Below, piece by piece: positions 42,986 to 51,795 of a stretch of 64,000 nt of DNA. The translations under genes and the position numbers were made by a program. How positions within the stretch are numbered: position 1 is the stretch's first letter; every line of letters begins with the position of its first letter. The stretch comes from JAHJQZ01 sp963676075 (GTDB lineage: Bacteria > Pseudomonadota > Alphaproteobacteria > Rhizobiales > Devosiaceae), in NCBI GenBank assembly GCA_963676075.2, contig CAXXNZ010000020.1, forward strand, positions 1 to 64,000, read 5' to 3'. Under the pieces are notes generated by a model, which was not told where the DNA came from, searched no databases, and worked only from the letters and a program-made list of their open reading frames with translations.

Positions 42986-43057
42986 GCGTTTTCCATTGCG
43001 GCTGAGAAGAAGTCGGAGCGCCGCCGCATGGAGCAATGCGGCGGCGCTCCCGATCGA

Positions 43058-44050
43058 TCACTGACAGGACGCAAGTCCGTCCGCCACATCCCGGATGAGC
43101 TGCGGGTAAAGGTTCGGCCCGAGTTCAAGATCGCTGCCGAGCGGATCGAGAACGCCAACCTTGGCATCAGTGCCCTCGAACACGGTCTCAAGCAGGCCCG
43201 GATTGAACTGCGGTTCGGCGAAGGCGCAGGTGATGTCGAGTTCGGCCACCTTGTCGCGGATTTCCGCGATACGTGCCGGGCTCGGATCGGTGGCGTCGCC
43301 GAGACGGACCGATCCGGCGGCCGAGATGCCGAAGCGGTTCTCGAAATACTGATAGGCGTCGTGGAAAACGATGAAATTCGTGCCGAAGTCCTTGAGTTCG
43401 CCGCTCACGTCAGCGACCAGGGTTTCCAGCTGCGCTTTGCCCTCGGCGGCGTTTTTCGCATAGGTTCCGGCGTTGTCTGGATCGACCTTGCTCAGGTCCT
43501 CGGCGATCACATCCAGCCAGACAATGGCGTTCTGCGGATCGAGCCATGAATGCGGGTCGTGCCCGCCATGGTCATGGTCGTGTTCATCATGATCATGGCC
43601 CTCATCTTCGTGGTCGTGATCATGCTCCGCGTCGGCGTGATCCTCGTGATCGTGATCTTCGCCTTCTTCGTCACCGTGGCTGTGCTTCTCGAAAGTCGCG
43701 CCCGCACGGGACTCAAGCTCGGTGACACCTTTCGCTTCCATCAGCTGGACGGAAAGCGTGTTCGCCGCCAATGAGTCGATCGAGCGCTCGAGCCACGGCT
43801 CAAGCTCCTCGCCCACCCAGAAGACCACATCGGCGTTCTGCAGCGCCTCAGCCTCGGCCGGGCGGAGCGAATAGCCATGCGGCGACGCGCCCTGCTGGAC
43901 GATGAGATCGGGCGTGCCGACGCCCTCCATCACCTTGGCGACAAGCGAATAAACCGGCGCAATGTCGACCGCCACGGTGGGCGCGTCGGCCAAAGCGGCG
44001 CTTGTCAGCGCCAATGACGACACGGCGGTTGCGAGGAACAGTTTTTTCAT
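43058..44050 (-). CDS. znuA: Zinc ABC transporter periplasmic binding protein
   Basis: Captures zinc in the periplasm for the ZnuCB importer. The 330-residue protein has a signal peptide (residues 1-21) and the cluster 9 fold, with metal ligands in ASPHGYSLRP and HDPHSWLDPQN and a later VFHDAYQYFE. Between them is a long His/Asp/Glu-rich loop of about 45 residues, typical of ZnuA and absent from Mn-specific paralogues. Its divergent promoter with zur contains two Zur-box-like sites. The zinc GTPase gene follows. Confidence 0.96.
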   Translation of the reverse strand: MKKLFLATAVSSLALTSAALADAPTVAVDIAPVYSLVAKVMEGVGTPDLIVQQGASPHGYSLRPAEAEALQNADVVFWVGEELEPWLERSIDSLAANTLSVQLMEAKGVTELESRAGATFEKHSHGDEEGEDHDHEDHADAEHDHDHEDEGHDHDEHDHDHGGHDPHSWLDPQNAIVWLDVIAEDLSKVDPDNAGTYAKNAAEGKAQLETLVADVSGELKDFGTNFIVFHDAYQYFENRFGISAAGSVRLGDATDPSPARIAEIRDKVAELDITCAFAEPQFNPGLLETVFEGTDAKVGVLDPLGSDLELGPNLYPQLIRDVADGLASCQ

Positions 44051-44063
44051 GACGATCTCCTGC

Positions 44064-44118
44064 GTAACGTTATTGTATTACGTTCGGCGATCTCATATGC
44101 GTAATGTTATCACATTTC
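44064..44118. promoter_or_regulatory. Two Zur-box-like sites in the znuA/zur divergent promoter
   Basis: GTAACGTTATTGTATTAC (44064-44081) and GTAATGTTATCACATTTC (44101-44118) both resemble the alphaproteobacterial Zur dyad GTAATGTTATAACATTAC. They are 37 bp apart in an AT-rich gap. Zn-loaded Zur would repress znuA-zigA in one direction and zur-znuCB in the other. Confidence 0.75.
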
Positions 44119-44143
44119 AAGAGCCCTATTCGAGTGAGAGGCA

Positions 44144-44653
44144 ATGCGGCGACCATCCGCGTACGCGACCGAAATTCGTCAAGAGCCCAATCCGGTTTCA
44201 GCAACCAGTCTGGTTGTCGAAGTCGAAAGGCACTGCGCCCGCAATGGTCTGAACTTCACCAGATCGCGCCGCCTCGTGCTGGATATCCTCGCCGGACAGG
44301 GAGGAGCACTTGGGGCCTACACCATCATCGAGCGGCTGGCGGACGAAGGGGTCAATGCAAAACCCGCTATTGTCTACCGGGCTCTAGATTTTCTCATCGC
44401 GCACGGGTTTGCCCACAAGATCAAAGGCCTGAACGCATTTGCCGCCTGCACCTTTCCACATCAGGCGCATCTGCCGGTGTTCTTGATCTGCAGTGGCTGC
44501 GGAACTGTCGTAGAAATGCCTCTCTCCTCAACCGAGGCCTTGCTCGGTAAGAGGACTGAAATACATGGCTTTCGGGTCGAACATGCTCTCATAGAAGTAA
44601 AAGGCTGCTGCTCCGATTGCATGGCCGCTGGGACCACTCATGAATCTAATTGA
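44144..44653 (+). CDS. zur: Zinc uptake regulator Zur (Fur family)
   Basis: A 169-residue Fur-family repressor. The DNA-binding domain has FTRSRRLVLDILAGQGGALGAYTIIERL and VYRALDFLIAHGFAHKI. Structural zinc Cys pairs are CSGC and CSDC, with regulatory-site His/Cys residues in FAACTFPHQAHLP and GFRVEHALIEVKG. This pattern and its place within the znu locus identify Zur rather than Fur. The ATG follows GAGAGGC. Its end overlaps znuC by 14 bases, so the three genes are translationally coupled. Confidence 0.95.
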   Translation: MRRPSAYATEIRQEPNPVSATSLVVEVERHCARNGLNFTRSRRLVLDILAGQGGALGAYTIIERLADEGVNAKPAIVYRALDFLIAHGFAHKIKGLNAFAACTFPHQAHLPVFLICSGCGTVVEMPLSSTEALLGKRTEIHGFRVEHALIEVKGCCSDCMAAGTTHESN

Positions 44654-45374
44654 AATCGAAAAACTCGTCGTCCGCCTTGGTGGGCACACGGCCCTCGACA
44701 CGGTTGATTTTGCCATCCAGTCCGGCGAAATCGTCACCGTTGTCGGGCCAAACGGCTCGGGCAAGACGACGTTGCTGCGAGCGATCATCGGCGCAGTTTC
44801 ACCGACATCGGGCCAGGTAATCCGGCGAGAGGGATTGCGCCTGGGCTATGTGCCACAGCGGCTGCATATCGATCCCAGCCTGCCGATACGCGTTGCGCGA
44901 TTCATGAGCCTGCCCCGAAAGGCGAGCAAGGATCAGATAGTTCTTGCCCTCAGTCAGGCCGGTGTGCCGGAACTGATCAATCGTCAGATGACCGAACTGT
45001 CAGGCGGGCAATTCCAGCGCGTTCTTCTCGCGCGCGCACTGGTGGAACGACCGGATTTACTGCTTCTCGATGAAGCGACGCAGGGGCTGGATCAGCCGGG
45101 AACGGCCGATTTCTATCGTCAAATTGAGGATGTGCGCCAACGGCTGGGCTGTGCCGTCATCATGGTTAGCCACGATCTTCACGTCGTCATGAGCGCCAGC
45201 GACCGCGTGATTTGCCTGAATGGCCATATCTGTTGCCAGGGACATCCCGAACATGTGGCTTCGGCGCCCGAATATCGCGCCCTCTTCGGAGAAGGCACCA
45301 AGGGCGCCTTGGCGCTTTACCGGCATCACCACACACATAGCCACAACGAAGATGGATCGGAGGCGGCGCAATGA
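44640..45374 (+). CDS. znuC: Zinc ABC transporter ATPase
   Basis: Energises zinc import. The 244-residue protein has Walker A VGPNGSGKTTL, Q-loop GYVPQRL, signature LSGGQFQRVLLARAL, Walker B LLLLDEAT and MVSHDLH. A His-rich C-terminal tail (YRHHHTHSHNEDG) is a known feature of ZnuC and may sense zinc. It overlaps zur by 14 bases and znuB by four. Confidence 0.96.
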   Translation: MNLIEIEKLVVRLGGHTALDTVDFAIQSGEIVTVVGPNGSGKTTLLRAIIGAVSPTSGQVIRREGLRLGYVPQRLHIDPSLPIRVARFMSLPRKASKDQIVLALSQAGVPELINRQMTELSGGQFQRVLLARALVERPDLLLLDEATQGLDQPGTADFYRQIEDVRQRLGCAVIMVSHDLHVVMSASDRVICLNGHICCQGHPEHVASAPEYRALFGEGTKGALALYRHHHTHSHNEDGSEAAQ

Positions 45375-46174
45375 TTTTGGATGATTTCATGGTCCGGGCT
45401 GCTATCGCCGGACTCGGTGTTGCGATCGCCGCGGCGCCGCTCGGCTGTTTCGTGGTCTGGCGCAAGATGGCCTATTTCGGCGATGCGACCGCGCACGCCG
45501 CCATTCTCGGAATCGCGCTCTCTCTTGCCCTATCGACACCGATCTTCGCAGGCGTGCTGGTGATTGCCATTTTCATGGCGCTGACCGTTTCGACGCTGAG
45601 CGGACGCAATTACGCCATGGACACGCTTCTGGGTGTCATGGCGCATTCCGCACTGGCCCTCGGGCTTGTCGCCGTTTCCTTTCTGCAGGGCATACGGATC
45701 GACCTGATGGCCTATCTGTTCGGCGACATTCTGGCTGTCCGTCCGGCCGATCTGGCCGTTATCTGGACCGGTGCCATTCTGGTGCTGGCTCTGATCGGCT
45801 GGCGTTGGTCTGCCCTTTTGACGGCGACGCTCAATTCCGATCTCGCCCACGCGGCCGGCATCGATCCGAAACGTGAGCAGCTTGTTCTGATCTTGTCGCT
45901 CGCCATCGTGGTTGCCGTGGCGATCAAGGTCGTTGGCGTGCTGCTGATCGCGTCCATGCTGATCATTCCGGCAGCCGCTGCACGTCCGTTCAGCCGGACG
46001 CCGGAAATGATGGCGGTGATCGCCGCAGTCGTCGGAGCGTCGTCCGTTCTGGTCGGATTGCACGTCGCCTACCAGTTCAACACGCCGACCGGTCCGACGA
46101 TCGTAAGCGTAGCAGCAGTGTTGTTCATGCTGTCGGCCATGACGTCGCTCTATCGAAACAGATCGGGAAGCTGA
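45371..46174 (+). CDS. znuB: Zinc ABC transporter permease
   Basis: Inner-membrane zinc channel of 267 residues, with about seven to eight membrane segments of the metal ABC-3 family. GCFVVWRKMAYFGDATAHAAILGIAL is the conserved N-terminal region and KVVGVLLIASMLIIPAAAARPFSRTPEMM the ATPase-contacting loop. It overlaps znuC by four bases and ends the zur-znuC-znuB operon. Confidence 0.96.
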   Translation: MILDDFMVRAAIAGLGVAIAAAPLGCFVVWRKMAYFGDATAHAAILGIALSLALSTPIFAGVLVIAIFMALTVSTLSGRNYAMDTLLGVMAHSALALGLVAVSFLQGIRIDLMAYLFGDILAVRPADLAVIWTGAILVLALIGWRWSALLTATLNSDLAHAAGIDPKREQLVLILSLAIVVAVAIKVVGVLLIASMLIIPAAAARPFSRTPEMMAVIAAVVGASSVLVGLHVAYQFNTPTGPTIVSVAAVLFMLSAMTSLYRNRSGS

Positions 46175-46564
46175 TCCTGCGCCACGTTTCATCTGAGCGA
46201 CGCCGGCGGCCTCAATTCGGATAGCCAAGGGGCGGCCCGCGCCGGCAAGGATCACCGCAGCGGCAACGCCACCTGGCGACAGGCACTCATTGACATCGGC
46301 TCGTGAGAGCTGTCGGCAGCAATGACGCGTCGGGGCAAACGGAAACCACCGCAACCTTTGTATCCGCTTTCGCAGGTTCAATGAAAAACCCGCCACTTAC
46401 GGAGCGCGCGATGCCCAAACATGCCGTGCCCTATGCTACGAAAGGCAGGCTGTTGCGCATTCGGCAAGATGACTTGCCGAGCATAAAAGAAATTGCCTTT
46501 AAATAATAATTTGGAAAAATTATTATTTAATATATCGAATTATATATTTTATTATTAGTCACAA
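46175..46564. other. 390-bp gap ending in a perfect all-AT palindrome
   Basis: Between znuB and a convergent secreted-protein gene. The region has no convincing gene; a 67-codon frame at 46303-46506 lacks a ribosome site and conserved features. At its end TTAAATAATAATTT (46499-46512) and AAATTATTATTTAA (46517-46530) are exact complements around GGAA, followed by more AT-rich DNA to 46560. It could act as a bidirectional terminator for the two convergent operons. Confidence 0.5.
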
Positions 46565-47083
46565 TCAGTTCTCGAGCAAGGTGGAGCGAGCTGTGATCAC
46601 GGTATTTCCGTCCTGCCGCACAAACTGCACCTGGAGCTGATTGCCCTTGGTGCCGGTGGCTTGCCAAACTTCGCCGCCGCTGACTTTCGCCGCATCGACG
46701 GGCGTGCCGTGGAGCAGGCCAAAGTAATCTTTGAGTTTCTCGAACAGCTCGTCGCTTTGCGCGTCGGTGAACACGCCCTCCGGAATGACGACAGTACAGC
46801 CGATTTCCGTGTCGGGCTCCGAGGTGATGGTAACCGCGATACCGTCGCCATTTTGCAGCATCGCACCACCCGGCACCTCGGTCAGCAGCTGAAAGCCATC
46901 GACATCCTTGAAGACATTGACGGCGGCCTTCGCCATGATCGGTCTCAGATCGTCGACGATGCAGCCCGACATCAACACACGTGCATAGTCGTCACTTGTC
47001 TTGAGCGGATCTGCAAAGGCCGGGGTGCCTGCCGAGAGTGTCAGGCCGAAAGCAAGGATTGAAATCAGCTTTTGCTTGAGCAT
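46565..47083 (-). CDS. Secreted protein of unknown function (172 aa)
   Basis: A 172-residue exported protein. The signal peptide is residues 1-24 (MLKQKLISILAFGLTLSAGTPAFA). The mature part has two Cys (SGCIVDD and IGCTVVIPEG) and a C-terminal beta-rich segment (GNQLQVQFVRQDGNTVITARSTL). I do not recognise the family. I chose the ATG at 47083 so that the signal peptide starts properly; an upstream start at 47116 adds 11 polar residues. It follows the von Willebrand gene by 81 bp on the same strand and may be co-expressed with it. Confidence 0.72.
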   Translation of the reverse strand: MLKQKLISILAFGLTLSAGTPAFADPLKTSDDYARVLMSGCIVDDLRPIMAKAAVNVFKDVDGFQLLTEVPGGAMLQNGDGIAVTITSEPDTEIGCTVVIPEGVFTDAQSDELFEKLKDYFGLLHGTPVDAAKVSGGEVWQATGTKGNQLQVQFVRQDGNTVITARSTLLEN

Positions 47084-47164
47084 TGGTTCCACCTTTTCTT
47101 GTCGAGAGTTGTGCATTTCCGGTCGCGGTTGACTTTGCTGGCGCCTGGCGCCGCGATCCTGGTT

Positions 47165-49189
47165 TCAATCCAGAGCTTTTGCCGTCTGCATGAGCATCGT
47201 CATCGCCAGAAAGCTGCCGGGGTTATCTGAAGCGCAAAGCTCACCCAGCTTGCTCGGCAGACAGGTCGGCCCGGCGGCACCGCCATCCGGCGCGTTCAGC
47301 GTCACGCTGCCACTGTCGTCCCGCGTGTCGAAGAAGCTGATCTGAACAGGGGCTTCTGGCCCGTCGCGATAGGGGTAGCTGCTGCCCCACCCATAATAGA
47401 GGCGGAAGGTAACCCCGGTTTCAGCGTCTTCGATCGTGCAACCCAGTTCTTCCTGGCAGAAATACCCCACATCCTCGCCGATACCGTCTTCGCCGGTCTC
47501 GCCCGACGCCTGTTGTTGGGGGGAGGACTCACTCATGCCGGCTTCGGTCGGCGCGTCCGCAGCTTCAAGGTCGATCTGCTGACCGTCTTCCGCCGCCTGT
47601 TCCAGCGAGGCGGCATCCGGCGCATCGGCCGACACACTGATCGACTGCCGGTAAAGCACCATGCGCTCGGTCGTGTCGTCGCGGCCGTTTTGCGGAAAGG
47701 TGCCAATATAGCGAAGGTCGTAGGTGCCCGGCGCCTCGGGTGCGGTCAGCACCATCTGATGGCTGTCGACGCTGTCTTCCGTGTAGCCATAGCTGTGCTC
47801 AACATACCCTTCGTAAGCATAGACGGGCTCTGTTCCCTCATCGACGAGATCGACCCAGTCCCCCTCCCCGGCTGGGCCGGACCAACTCACCGTGAAGTCC
47901 GCGCCGGGGCGCACGGCATCCGGAGCGTTGAGGCCGACCGAGGCAGCGATCACCTCGACTGGGCGGGTAACAAGCACGGCATCGCCGTCGGATCCACTCA
48001 CGTAATAGCGCAACTCGTAGCTGCCGATGTCGAGAGGTACGGGCAGCTGCACCGGACTGCCGCTTGAGACGGCGACGCCAACGATCCACGCATCGGCCAG
48101 ACTGTTCGCGTCCCGGTAGAGCCCGATGAAGTCGTTCTCATTGCCGGGGCCACCCCATGCGATCTTGATGGTCGCGCCCTGGCCAGCTGTGTTCGGCGCA
48201 TCGAGGAACTTGTCGACATCGACAACCGTCACCGGACGAACGGCAAGGCTGAGTTCCCTGACGGCGTCCTGGTTCCCGGCGACTTCCTCTTCGCTCAACG
48301 GCGTCATGTAGCGCAGCACATAATCGCCAAGTTCGGACGGCAAGGCCAATTTGACCGTGCCTTCATTGCCGCTGACCGGAACGCTGTCGAAAGACACCGT
48401 GCCGGCACCATCGAATGGGGCGACATCGATATAGTCGCCATCACGCCCTGGGCCGGTCCAGGCGATTTCGATCTGTGTGGCACGCCCGGCGCTGTCGGCA
48501 GCGTTCAAAGTGGCATCGGGCAGGTCAAACGCCACCTCTGGTTCCTTGCCGACAGGCGCTGCCGCCGCGATGGTCCGGGTCAGCGCATCGCGCAGGCCGA
48601 CTTCATCATCAGCGGTAATGTAGCGACCTCCGGTTTCTGTCGCGAGGCATGAAAGGGCTGCGCCTTCTTCTTCGCTGAGGCCGAAACCGACGACATGGGC
48701 CGTGAAATCGACGCCGCTTTCTTCGAGTTCTTGGGCAAGCGCGCAGGGATCGCCGCCGCAGGTTTCGATGCCATCGGTGATGAGAACGACCGTGGCGGCC
48801 TCTTCGGTCGACCGCAGTTCGGCTGCTGCCTCACGAACGGCCTCGGTCAATGGCGTCTTTCCCAAAAAGCGCATGGCATTTGCCGCCGAAGAAATCGCTC
48901 CGGCATTGTTTTCGGCCGGCGACACCAGCATCTGGATATCGGCGCAATCGCCCTTGCGGCGATGACCGTAGGCAAGCAATCCCAGCGTACGGTCGGCGGG
49001 CAGGCCGGACAAGACGTCGGCAAGCGCTTCTTTCGCGATCTCAAGTTTTGGTTTGCCATCAATCTGGCCCCACATGGAACCGGAACCGTCCATAATAACA
49101 ATTGTCTTGGCGGTATTTTCGGCTTGCGCCGAGTAAGGCATGAAAATCTGGAAAACCAGTACAATAACAAGGTAATAATAGGCTTTCAC
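47165..49189 (-). CDS. Secreted von Willebrand factor A domain protein with repeated beta domains
   Basis: A 674-residue exported protein. Signal peptide about residues 1-23; VWA domain about 27-215 with the metal-ion site TIVIMDGSGSMWGQ (DxSxS at 34-38), GKTPLTEAVREAA and VLITDGIETCGGDPC. Three similar beta-sandwich modules of about 95 residues follow, each with a WTGP, WGGP or WSGP turn and a closing YVLRYMT/YELRYYV/YDLRYIG strand. The C-terminus, after a low-complexity linker, has paired Cys (FCQEELGCTI). I start it at the GTG 49189 with AGGGGA upstream. Divergent from a LuxR-hydrolase regulator. Confidence 0.85.
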   Translation of the reverse strand: MKAYYYLVIVLVFQIFMPYSAQAENTAKTIVIMDGSGSMWGQIDGKPKLEIAKEALADVLSGLPADRTLGLLAYGHRRKGDCADIQMLVSPAENNAGAISSAANAMRFLGKTPLTEAVREAAAELRSTEEAATVVLITDGIETCGGDPCALAQELEESGVDFTAHVVGFGLSEEEGAALSCLATETGGRYITADDEVGLRDALTRTIAAAAPVGKEPEVAFDLPDATLNAADSAGRATQIEIAWTGPGRDGDYIDVAPFDGAGTVSFDSVPVSGNEGTVKLALPSELGDYVLRYMTPLSEEEVAGNQDAVRELSLAVRPVTVVDVDKFLDAPNTAGQGATIKIAWGGPGNENDFIGLYRDANSLADAWIVGVAVSSGSPVQLPVPLDIGSYELRYYVSGSDGDAVLVTRPVEVIAASVGLNAPDAVRPGADFTVSWSGPAGEGDWVDLVDEGTEPVYAYEGYVEHSYGYTEDSVDSHQMVLTAPEAPGTYDLRYIGTFPQNGRDDTTERMVLYRQSISVSADAPDAASLEQAAEDGQQIDLEAADAPTEAGMSESSPQQQASGETGEDGIGEDVGYFCQEELGCTIEDAETGVTFRLYYGWGSSYPYRDGPEAPVQISFFDTRDDSGSVTLNAPDGGAAGPTCLPSKLGELCASDNPGSFLAMTMLMQTAKALD

Positions 49190-49259
49190 GGAGCATCCCC
49201 TGCTTTCGGAATCGAAAAACACAATCCGGAAGGACTAGATTCTTTTCCGCTGCCTCGCA

Positions 49260-49275
49260 TACACCAATTGGTGTA
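49260..49275. promoter_or_regulatory. Perfect 16-bp palindrome TACACCAATTGGTGTA
   Basis: Located in the 289-bp gap between the VWA gene (start 49189) and the LuxR-fusion gene (start 49479). An uninterrupted 16-bp dyad is characteristic of a dimeric HTH operator; it is 70 bp upstream of the VWA start and 203 bp upstream of the regulator. The rest of this gap shows no gene. Confidence 0.6.
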
Positions 49276-49478
49276 CCTCCGGTTGTGCACGTCCTCGGGG
49301 CGCTACAGCGCGACAACCGCCTGGATCAAAGCCAAGTCGCACTCGCGAGCCCTGGTGGCGTGTCCGGTTGAGATATGTCGGAGTTCACTTTTTGCGGGAT
49401 GCTCGGTAAAACTCGTGATTTTCCATTTTGCCGCGGCGAGTTTCGTCCGGGTTCCCCAGCCAAGGGTGCGCTTCGTTC

Positions 49479-51194
49479 ATGGAAGAACCGCTTTCATCCT
49501 CCGAGGAAAACTCTGCACTCGAGATGGACATCATCTCGAACACCTACAGATCTATCATCGATCAGAACGCCTTTGACCAGTTGATGGACAACTGGAAGAC
49601 AAGGCTCGACCGGCTCGACGCAAAGGGCGCCGATCAGAACGGATTTTCTTTCGCATTTCTTCAACAGCTGACGGTCGCGCAGAAGACGCTTGAGGGGCTG
49701 GATATCCAGCCCGATGACGGCAAGCTGGAACGGGTCGTCTCGGAGGTCGCCGGCCCTGCCGTGGTGTTTGCGCCCAATCTGCGCGTTACCGCCATCAATA
49801 TTGACGGCACGCGCGCATTTGGCGCCGAGAGCGGTGCCATTTTCAACATGAGCCTCGTCGATGCGGCGTCGATCGGCGATTTTGAAGCCTTGATCCGCAG
49901 CGCAAATGGGCGCGGCAATCTCGATCAGGCCATCATCACCATCGCACCGCCCGGTCGGGCCCCTTTTCACGCCGAAGCCTTTCTTGTCCGTCTTCCGAAA
50001 ACGACCACGCCCTATGTCGCCGTGCGCACGCTGGAAATAGGCTGGTCTGAGGCAACATCTGAAAAGCTGCGCCAGGCTTTCGGGCTGAGCGCGACCGAGG
50101 CTGATGTCGCGAGGCTCTTTTTCCAGACCTGCAATCTGCAAGAGGTTGCCACGTTGCGTCAGGCGTCGTTGCATACCGTTCGCACGCAGATGAAGACGAT
50201 CCAGAGCAAGACTGGCGCAAGCAGCCAGGCTGACCTCATCCGGTTGTGCTCCATGGTCGCCAGCCGGGAACTGCTCGGCGGACACAGCGAGCTGTCCGAG
50301 TGGCGCGATCCGCTGGGGCGGGAGAGCTATCTGGACCTTGATGACGGCAGGCGGATCGCCTGGACGTGGATGGGCGCAAAGGACGGCAAGCCTGCCGTCG
50401 TCTTGCGTGGTCTTGGCATGGGCTACCTTCTGCCGGCCAGAACCGAAATGCAGCTTATCGAGGCGGGCATCAAGCTCTACATTCCTTCGCGTCCGGGATA
50501 TGGCAACTCATCCATGCACCGAAACCTGGATGTCCTTGAGGACAACCTTGTTGCGCTTCGCGCCTTTCTCGACACCGTCGTGCAGACCCCTTGTGTGGGC
50601 ATCGGCATGTCCGACGGCATCATTCCGCTGCTGGCCGAGCAGGACATCGATCCCAACAGATTTCTGGCGCTCGTCGCCATAGGCTATAGCGGCCTGCTCA
50701 ACCGCAAGGCGGCCCACCGCCTGCCGGCGATCCAGATCACGACCTCAAGGCTGGCCAAACAAGCGCCACGCATTCTGGAACTGATCGGCAAGCTTGGCCT
50801 CAGGATGATGGAACGCCATGGCGTCGATTGGTATCTGGAGCGCTCCTACAAAACCATGCCGCTGGACTTGCGGACCTGCCGCAATCCGGACACGGCGCCG
50901 CTTGTGCGCAATGCCTGCGCGCATCTGCTCGTTCAGGGCCATATGGCGTTTGTGCGCGACATGCAGCTCTTCCACGCCGAGGTCGATGGAGCGATTGATC
51001 GCCTGACCTCACCCCTTCATTGCCTGATGCCGACCGAAGACGGAGTCTTCAATCTGGAGGAATATCAGGAGCTTACCCAGAGGAATGACGGCGTTTCGAT
51101 CGTGCCGATTAAGGGTGCGGGCGACTTGCTCGTCTATCAGAAGACCGATGAGATCATTGGCCACGTGATCGACGTCATGCAAGCATCCTTCTGA
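49479..51194 (+). CDS. LuxR-type HTH protein fused to a degenerate alpha/beta-hydrolase domain
   Basis: A 571-residue soluble protein. Residues 1-190 form a sensor-like region of unknown fold; 197-258 is a LuxR/GerE helix-turn-helix (FGLSATEADVARLFF, ATLRQASLHTVRTQMKTIQS); 285-571 is an alpha/beta-hydrolase-like domain. That domain keeps a GxSxG elbow (GMSDG, Ser378), but the position of the catalytic His reads KGAGDLL (Asp549). It may thus bind rather than turn over its ligand. No membrane segment. It is divergent from the VWA gene, probably its target. The 49479 ATG is chosen; a TTG 51 bases upstream is possible. Confidence 0.82.
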   Translation: MEEPLSSSEENSALEMDIISNTYRSIIDQNAFDQLMDNWKTRLDRLDAKGADQNGFSFAFLQQLTVAQKTLEGLDIQPDDGKLERVVSEVAGPAVVFAPNLRVTAINIDGTRAFGAESGAIFNMSLVDAASIGDFEALIRSANGRGNLDQAIITIAPPGRAPFHAEAFLVRLPKTTTPYVAVRTLEIGWSEATSEKLRQAFGLSATEADVARLFFQTCNLQEVATLRQASLHTVRTQMKTIQSKTGASSQADLIRLCSMVASRELLGGHSELSEWRDPLGRESYLDLDDGRRIAWTWMGAKDGKPAVVLRGLGMGYLLPARTEMQLIEAGIKLYIPSRPGYGNSSMHRNLDVLEDNLVALRAFLDTVVQTPCVGIGMSDGIIPLLAEQDIDPNRFLALVAIGYSGLLNRKAAHRLPAIQITTSRLAKQAPRILELIGKLGLRMMERHGVDWYLERSYKTMPLDLRTCRNPDTAPLVRNACAHLLVQGHMAFVRDMQLFHAEVDGAIDRLTSPLHCLMPTEDGVFNLEEYQELTQRNDGVSIVPIKGAGDLLVYQKTDEIIGHVIDVMQASF

Positions 51195-51795
51195 GTACGA
51201 TCTGCATGTGACAGATATCATTCGCCGCGCTCGGGAAGAACTGGAGCCTGGCAACAGACTGCTCATGGTCTGAAGCGGACTGACTGTCTTCTGCCGCATC
51301 ATGCACGAAGGTCCCCTTCCTGCCTGCGCCGACGAGCATGTCTAAAGATGTTCAAAATCAGCCTCTAGCGGTCGACATGGGGCGCGTTGCGGACATCCGG
51401 CGATCGTGCGCCAACCGGCCGACATGCCCGAAATGGAATGTCAGGAAGTGGCAAAATAGGAGCCGGAAGGAGATGACAGCTTCCGGCACCAAAAATTGCA
51501 GTTGCGGATAATCAAGCCGAAAGAACTGGACCCTCAAACGCCCAGTCAAGCGCACACTAAGGCGCAGACAGCGCCCAAACCCTTCTCGCCCGCCAGAACA
51601 CGCATTCCTGTCGAGCTGGCTGCACCCATCATCCGGCCATTACCTGAAAATCTGTCTTTGCCGCCTGCCGGTCATAACTGACCGAGCAGCGTGGACAATA
51701 CGTCTCAGGCAAAGGGGGTGTATGAAAAATTTCTATTTTTTTATGATCATGCCGCAATCAGGATGCGGAACACCTTTTTTATATGGAGTATTGAA
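51195..51795. other. 601-bp gap before the metal-chelate locus
   Basis: No gene I can support. A 61-codon Pro-rich frame (51496-51681) has no family features. There is a hairpin GCCGGAAG/CTTCCGGC at 51462-51487. The last 80 bases are AT-rich (GAAAAATTTCTATTTTTTTATG, 51723 onward, then ATGGAGTATTGAA) and should carry the promoter and ribosome site of the transport operon. I could not find a clean Fur, Irr or RirA site. Confidence 0.5.

Noticed and set aside
46303..46506. 67-codon frame downstream of znuB
   Set aside because: No ribosome site, no conserved features, and composition of intergenic DNA.
51496..51681. 61-codon Pro-rich frame before the chelate operon, considered as a HemP-like protein
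   Set aside because: It lacks the HemP pattern and any clear ribosome site.
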